In this document: piece by piece, positions 5,876-9,268 of the stretch
Layout: every line of letters starts with the position of its first letter
Numbering within the stretch: position 1 is the stretch's first letter
Assembly (NCBI GenBank): GCA_007116755.1
Contig: SKHU01000113.1
Location: forward strand, 1-9,268
Reading direction: 5' to 3'
Origin: Alphaproteobacteria bacterium
GTDB taxonomy: Bacteria > Pseudomonadota > Alphaproteobacteria > Micavibrionales > CSBR16-224
DNA: 9,268 nucleotides
Made by a program: the position numbers and the translations under genes
Notes under the pieces: model-generated
Told to the model about the DNA's origin: nothing
The model's database searches: none
What the model saw: the letters and a program-made list of their open reading frames with translations, nothing else

Positions 5876-6492
5876 TTCAAACGCTCCTCCAATTTGGCGA
5901 CGGCCTCTTTCGTCAACACCAGCGTATCGCGGCGCAGAATGTCGTAAACATTGGCACCCTGCTGCGGCAGAACGTCAATATTCGGAATATTGCCGATTGC
6001 GCGGGAAAAATTCGCATCAATCTCTTCACCGCCGATAATCAAAGCCGAATCCAGTTCCAGCTTTTTCAGATTGGCCGCCATATCTTTCGTTTTGTGCGTT
6101 TTGGCTGCCGCTTCGTCCAGAATAATCAGCTTGCCGGCCGCCTGTTTGGACGACAGCGCCATTCTCAAAGCCAGCTTGCGCAGCTTTTTCGGCAGTGCCG
6201 TTTCATGGCTGCGGGGCGTAGGGCCGTGAACGACCTGGCCGCCGCGCTGCTGCGTACCGCGCAAAGATCCCAGACGGGCGTTGCCCGTTCCCTTTTGACG
6301 GAAAGGCTTTTTCCCCGTACCGCTGATCTCGCTGATGGTTTTCACCTTATGCGTTCCGGCGCGGCGCTTTGCCAGTTGCCAGTTGACCATACGGTGCAAA
6401 ATATCGGGGCGCACCTCGACACCGAAAATCTCCGCATCCAGCGCAAGATCTCCGAGTTTTTTATTTTCCAAGTTTTTTACGGCGACTTTCAT
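5872..6492 (-). CDS. rplD: 50S ribosomal protein L4
   Basis: L4 is an early-assembly protein whose long loop reaches the exit tunnel; in E. coli it also represses the S10 operon. The 206-residue product has the expected length. The tunnel loop is clear at about residues 57-92 (SGTGKKPFRQKGTGNARLGS then RGTQQRGGQVVHGP). The globular part includes LPKKLRKLALRMALS (99-113) and the C-terminal region ANVYDILRRDTLVLTKEA. AAGGA lies 7 nt before the ATG, a good site. It lies 36 nt after rplC and overlaps rplW by 4 nt. I cannot recognise an E. coli-type S10 leader upstream of rpsJ, so L4 autoregulation is not shown here. Confidence 0.98.
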   Translation of the reverse strand: MKVAVKNLENKKLGDLALDAEIFGVEVRPDILHRMVNWQLAKRRAGTHKVKTISEISGTGKKPFRQKGTGNARLGSLRGTQQRGGQVVHGPTPRSHETALPKKLRKLALRMALSSKQAAGKLIILDEAAAKTHKTKDMAANLKKLELDSALIIGGEEIDANFSRAIGNIPNIDVLPQQGANVYDILRRDTLVLTKEAVAKLEERLK

Positions 6493-6528
6493 CGCTTTTT
6501 CCTTTCCTTAGCAACCTTTTATAAGACT

Positions 6529-7401
6529 TTAGTCCTGTTTTTTATCTTCCGTTTTCTCTTCTTTTGCCGTTTCAGCGGCCGGCTTTTCTGCGGCAGGCGC
6601 GTCTTCCGTCTTGGCCTCTTCCGCTGCTTCAGGCGTTTTTACGTCTTCAACAGCTTCAACCGCCTCGGCATCAGCCGATTTCGACCCCTCTTTTTTCTCT
6701 TCCGGCTTTGCGGCAGCTTTGCTTTTTTTCTCCAGCAGAGCGGCCGGGAACGGAGCGCCTTCCGGCAACGCCTTCTTTACAGCGTCAAAAATCTTGACCC
6801 AGCCCTTGCGCGCACCCGGAACGGCTCCGCGTACAAAAATCAGACCCTGATCTTCATCCACTGCAACCACCTGCAGGTTTTGCGACGTCTGGTTGCGTGC
6901 ACCCATATGGCCGGCCATTTTCTTGCCTTTGAAGACCTTGCCCGGATCCTGACACTGACCGGTCGAACCGTGCGAACGGTGCGATACCGATACACCGTGC
7001 GAAGCACGCAGGCCACCGAAATTCCAGCGCTTCATCGCACCGGCAAATCCCTTACCGATCGTCACACCGGATACGTCAACATACTGACCCGGCACAAAAT
7101 GCGTGGCGGAAAGCTCGGCACCAACAGCCAGAACCGCATCGGGGCTGACCCGGAACTCTACCAGTTTCGCCTTCGGCTCTACTTTGGCCTTTGCGTAATG
7201 TCCGCGCACCGGCTTGGTGACGTTTTTCGGACGTTTCGCGCCCGCACCCAGCTGCAGAGAGACATAGCCGTTCTTCTCTTCCGTCTGTACGGAGACAACC
7301 TGACATCCGTCCACCTTCAGCACGGTGACCGGAACATGGCGGCCGCTGTCGTCAAACATCCGCGTCATGCCGAGCTTTTGTGCAATCAATCCTGTACGCA
7401 T
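6529..7401 (-). CDS. rplC: 50S ribosomal protein L3 with long acidic C-terminal tail
   Basis: L3 starts 50S assembly and reaches with an extended loop toward the peptidyl transferase centre. Residues 1-212 form the usual protein: MRTGLIAQKLGMTRMF, GVTIGKGFAGAMKRWNFGG (112-130), and the loop GSTGQCQDPGKVFKGKKMAG (145-164). Gln149 matches the E. coli glutamine methylated by PrmB. The core ends around VPGARKGWVKIFDAVKK (194-210). The family usually has about 205-220 residues, but this one has 290. From about 223 to 290 there is a low-complexity tail of Ala, Glu and Lys; in 231-290 I count 20 acidic residues and 11 Lys, so it is net acidic. It lies 81 nt after rpsJ; AAGGA is 11 nt from the ATG. 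Confidence 0.98.
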   Translation of the reverse strand: MRTGLIAQKLGMTRMFDDSGRHVPVTVLKVDGCQVVSVQTEEKNGYVSLQLGAGAKRPKNVTKPVRGHYAKAKVEPKAKLVEFRVSPDAVLAVGAELSATHFVPGQYVDVSGVTIGKGFAGAMKRWNFGGLRASHGVSVSHRSHGSTGQCQDPGKVFKGKKMAGHMGARNQTSQNLQVVAVDEDQGLIFVRGAVPGARKGWVKIFDAVKKALPEGAPFPAALLEKKSKAAAKPEEKKEGSKSADAEAVEAVEDVKTPEAAEEAKTEDAPAAEKPAAETAKEEKTEDKKQD

Positions 7402-7482
7402 GATCTTCTCAATCCTTGTTTGCTTTTTCTTTATTCTTAAATCTTACATTCTTCCATGCCGGACGCATGCTATGCCGCCCTA

Positions 7483-7809
7483 TCAGGCCGCGCTGCGCTC
7501 CTGCAGTTTAATCTCGACATCAACACCGGCCGCCAGATCCAGCTTCATCAAAGCGTCAATCGTTTGCGGCGTCGGCTCCACAATATCCAAAAGTCTTTTA
7601 TGCGTGCGTATTTCAAACTGCTCGCGCGACTTTTTATCAATATGCGGGCTACGCAAAACCGTAAACTTCTCGATCCGTGTCGGCAAAGGTACCGGACCGC
7701 GTACGGACGCGCCTGTTCTTTTTGCGGTATTCACGATTTCATGCGCGGACTGATCCAGAACACGATGATCGTAAGCTTTCAACACCACACGGATATTTTG
7801 CGTTTCCAT
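7483..7809 (-). CDS. rpsJ: 30S ribosomal protein S10
   Basis: S10 belongs to the 30S head and, as NusE, also takes part in transcription antitermination with NusB and NusG. The 108-residue product begins METQNIRVVLKAYDHRVLDQ, then AKRTGASVRGPVPLPTR (29-45), the conserved loop region FTVLRSPHIDKKSREQFEIR (49-68), and DLAAGVDVEIKLQ near the end. The usual length is about 102-105, so the extra few residues (ERSAA) are a minor extension. It is the first gene of the S10 block, 79 nt after tuf; a terminator-like hairpin lies between them. The ribosome site is weak (CGGGATAAAAG before the ATG). Ends in TGA. Confidence 0.98.
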   Translation of the reverse strand: METQNIRVVLKAYDHRVLDQSAHEIVNTAKRTGASVRGPVPLPTRIEKFTVLRSPHIDKKSREQFEIRTHKRLLDIVEPTPQTIDALMKLDLAAGVDVEIKLQERSAA

Positions 7810-7851
7810 TTTCTTTTATCCCGTTTCATTCTCAAATTCTGCAAGAGAAAG

Positions 7852-7876
7852 TCCCGCCGGTTTCAGGCCGGCGGGA
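7852..7876 (-). terminator. Terminator-like hairpin between tuf and rpsJ
   Basis: On the minus strand TCCCGCCGG and CCGGCGGGA form a perfect 9 bp, very GC-rich stem around a 7 nt loop (CCTGAAA), followed by CTTTCTCTT. It begins 12 nt after the tuf stop. The U-tract is interrupted by C, so termination may be partial. That would fit a position where EF-Tu is needed in larger amounts than the ribosomal proteins downstream. The first base of the rpsJ ATG is 43 nt from the end of the stem. Confidence 0.65.
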
Positions 7877-7888
7877 ATCCCTTAACCG

Positions 7889-9079
7889 TTACTCTACAAT
7901 CTTGGCCACGACACCGGCGCCGACCGTACGGCCGCCTTCACGGATAGCGAAGCGCAGACCTTCGTTCATTGCGATCGGAGCGATCAACTCGATATCCATC
8001 TCGATGTTGTCGCCAGGCATAACCATTTCCGTGCCTTCGGGCAGATGCACAACACCGGTCACATCCGTCGTCCGGAAGTAAAACTGCGGACGGTAGTTTG
8101 TGAAGAACGGTGTGTGGCGTCCGCCTTCATCCTTCGTCAGGATATAGGCCTCGGCTTTAAACTTCGTGTGCGGCGTGATCGAGCCGGGCTTGGCCAGAAC
8201 CTGACCGCGCTCGACTTCCTCGCGCTTCGTGCCGCGCAACAATGCGCCGATGTTGTCGCCCGCCTCGCCGCGATCCAGCAGCTTGCGGAACATTTCAACA
8301 CCGGTAATCGTTGTCGTTTGCGTCGGACGCAGGCCGATGATGGCCACTTCGTCACCGACATTGACAACACCCTGCTCGACACGGCCGGTCACAACCGTAC
8401 CGCGACCGGAAATCGAGAACACGTCCTCGATCGGCATCAGGAAGTCTTTGTCAATCGGACGATCCGGCGTCGGGATGTACTCGTCAACAGCCTTCATCAG
8501 CTCGAGAATCGATTCTTTTCCGAGTTTTTCATCGCTATCTTCAATAGCGGCCAGCGCCGAACCCTTGATGATCGGAATATCGTCACCGGGGAACTGGTAC
8601 TCGCTCAAAAGCTCGCGAACTTCCATTTCAACCAGATCCAACAGCTCTTCATCGTCAACCTGATCGCATTTGTTCATGTAAATGACCAGAGCCGGAACAC
8701 CGACCTGACGTGCCAGCAGGATGTGCTCGCGCGTTTGCGGCATCGGGCCGTCAGCAGCGGAAACAACAAGAATGCCGCCATCCATCTGTGCCGCACCGGT
8801 GATCATGTTTTTGACGTAATCGGCGTGGCCGGGGCAGTCAACATGCGCATAGTGACGGTTTGCGGTTTCATATTCAACGTGAGCTGTCGAAATCGTAATC
8901 CCGCGCTCGCGCTCTTCCGGTGCCTTATCGATATCCGCGTAAGCTGTCGCTTTTGCGCCGCCGCTTTCCGCCAGAACTTTCGTGATGGCTGCCGTCAGCG
9001 TCGTTTTACCGTGATCAACGTGACCGATTGTGCCAACGTTGACGTGCGGTTTGTTTCTTTCAAATTTTTCCTTAGACAT
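7889..9079 (-). CDS. tuf: Elongation factor Tu
   Basis: EF-Tu carries aminoacyl-tRNA to the ribosomal A site and hydrolyses GTP on codon recognition. The 396-residue product has the family length and all GTPase motifs: G1 GHVDHGKT (19-26), G2 GITIST (60-65, Thr62), G3 DCPGH (81-85) including the catalytic His85, G4 NKCD (136-139) and G5 SAL (174-176). Domain 2 spans roughly 210-300 and domain 3 about 305-396, ending GAGVVAKIVE. The start MSKEKFERNKPHVNVGTIG agrees with the family. It lies 66 nt after fusA; the region before the ATG is purine-rich with AAGGAAGAGGAACC as ribosome site. A second tuf copy may exist elsewhere in the genome, as is common; this window cannot tell. Confidence 0.99.
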   Translation of the reverse strand: MSKEKFERNKPHVNVGTIGHVDHGKTTLTAAITKVLAESGGAKATAYADIDKAPEERERGITISTAHVEYETANRHYAHVDCPGHADYVKNMITGAAQMDGGILVVSAADGPMPQTREHILLARQVGVPALVIYMNKCDQVDDEELLDLVEMEVRELLSEYQFPGDDIPIIKGSALAAIEDSDEKLGKESILELMKAVDEYIPTPDRPIDKDFLMPIEDVFSISGRGTVVTGRVEQGVVNVGDEVAIIGLRPTQTTTITGVEMFRKLLDRGEAGDNIGALLRGTKREEVERGQVLAKPGSITPHTKFKAEAYILTKDEGGRHTPFFTNYRPQFYFRTTDVTGVVHLPEGTEMVMPGDNIEMDIELIAPIAMNEGLRFAIREGGRTVGAGVVAKIVE

Positions 9080-9111
9080 TTCCTCTGGTTCCTCTTCCTT
9101 TTCCGTTGGAC

Positions 9112-9139
9112 ATTAAAACTTTAAAACTAATGAGAACAA
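9112..9139 (-). promoter_or_regulatory. Weak candidate promoter before tuf
   Basis: In the 66 nt fusA-tuf spacer the minus strand has TTGTTC (9134-9139) and TTTAAT (9112-9117, 5 of 6 bases to the -10 consensus) with 16 nt between them. A start near 9105 would leave a leader of about 26 nt that still includes the ribosome site. The -35 match is poor (3 of 6), and an A/T-rich spacer yields such matches by chance. Confidence 0.25.
9113..9128. repeat. Tandem 8 bp repeat in the fusA-tuf spacer
   Basis: TTAAAACT occurs twice in a row on the + strand (9113-9120 and 9121-9128) without mismatch. It overlaps the candidate -10 region of tuf. It is short and of simple composition. Confidence 0.6.
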
Positions 9140-9145
9140 ATCAAC

Positions 9146-9268
9146 CTATGCCAGCTTCGCCCTTACCTCATCGGCAACGGCTTTGGGCACCTGTTCATAA
9201 TGATCAAAGTGCATGGTGTACTGTGCGCGTCCCTGGCTCATAGAGCGCAAAGTATTGATATAACCGAA
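9146..9268 (-). CDS. fusA: Elongation factor G, C-terminal 40 residues (gene begins beyond the window)
   Basis: EF-G is the GTPase that moves tRNA and mRNA through the ribosome after peptide bond formation. Only the end of domain V is present. It reads FGYINTLRSMSQGRAQYTMH, then FDHYEQVPKAVADEV and RAKLA before a TAG stop. The SMSQGRAQYTM and FDHYEQVP segments are typical of EF-G C-termini. The GTPase domain lies outside, so activity cannot be judged. It is followed by tuf after 66 nt, the usual order of the str operon. Confidence 0.95.
   Translation of the reverse strand, partial: FGYINTLRSMSQGRAQYTMHFDHYEQVPKAVADEVRAKLA

Noticed and set aside
6532..6729. A frameshift or fused second gene as the explanation for the L3 tail
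   Set aside because: The tail stays in the L3 frame, uses Ala/Glu/Lys codons like a disordered extension, has no domain, and ends at a stop 36 nt before rplD with its own good ribosome site.
5845..7440. 531-codon open frame on the + strand, the longest open frame in the window
   Set aside because: It lies antisense to rplC, rplD and part of rplW, whose products are unmistakable. The composition is Arg/Phe/Leu-rich with no recognisable domain, as expected from the complement of biased codons.
8045..9124. 359-codon open frame on the + strand
   Set aside because: Antisense to tuf. Long antisense frames opposite highly expressed, codon-biased genes are common; no domain is visible.
1..9268. A mobile element, defence system, CRISPR array or horizontally acquired cassette
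   Set aside because: All space is taken by conserved translation genes in standard order with short gaps; no transposase, integrase, attachment site or spaced repeat array is seen.

Overview
The window holds one uninterrupted run of translation genes, all on the minus strand. Read in the direction of transcription (high to low coordinates) the order is: the C-terminal end of fusA, then tuf, rpsJ, rplC, rplD, rplW, rplB, rpsS, rplV, rpsC, rplP, rpmC, rpsQ, rplN, rplX, rplE, rpsN, and the N-terminal part of rpsH. This is the end of the str operon joined to the full S10 operon and the first part of the spc operon. I see no rRNA, tRNA, mobile element, CRISPR array or foreign gene.

The organism looks like an alphaproteobacterium. 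The EF-Tu, EF-G tail, L22 (with its N-terminal extension), S8 and cysteine-poor 101-residue S14 all read like alphaproteobacterial proteins, and the base composition looks near 50 % GC by eye. The Lys/Ala/Glu-rich tails on several ribosomal proteins suggest a less-studied lineage. I cannot name the genus from sequence alone.

Layout: 9146-9268 is the end of EF-G; 7889-9079 is EF-Tu. A GC-rich hairpin with a 9 bp perfect stem at 7852-7876 separates tuf from the S10 block. From 7809 to 1947 run the eleven S10-operon genes, with gaps of 81 nt or less and two start/stop overlaps (rplD/rplW by 4 nt, rplV/rpsC by 1 nt). From 1909 to 1 run the first spc genes, only 37 nt after rpsQ, so S10 and spc look like one transcription unit. 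The largest gap inside the ribosomal genes (96 nt, before rpsH) holds a small possible ORF and an inverted repeat. No stretch above 300 bases lacks a gene.

The proteins work together: S10, S19, S3, S17, S14 and S8 go to the 30S subunit; L3, L4, L23, L2, L22, L16, L29, L14, L24 and L5 go to the 50S; EF-Tu and EF-G drive elongation. Co-transcription would keep these parts in balance.

There is no convincing new system here. The points most worth a second look are the long low-complexity C-terminal tails on L3 (acidic), L29 (strongly basic) and S17 (basic), a perfect 12 bp tandem duplication inside the S17 tail, the terminator-like hairpin between tuf and rpsJ, and the unusual rpsN-rpsH spacer.
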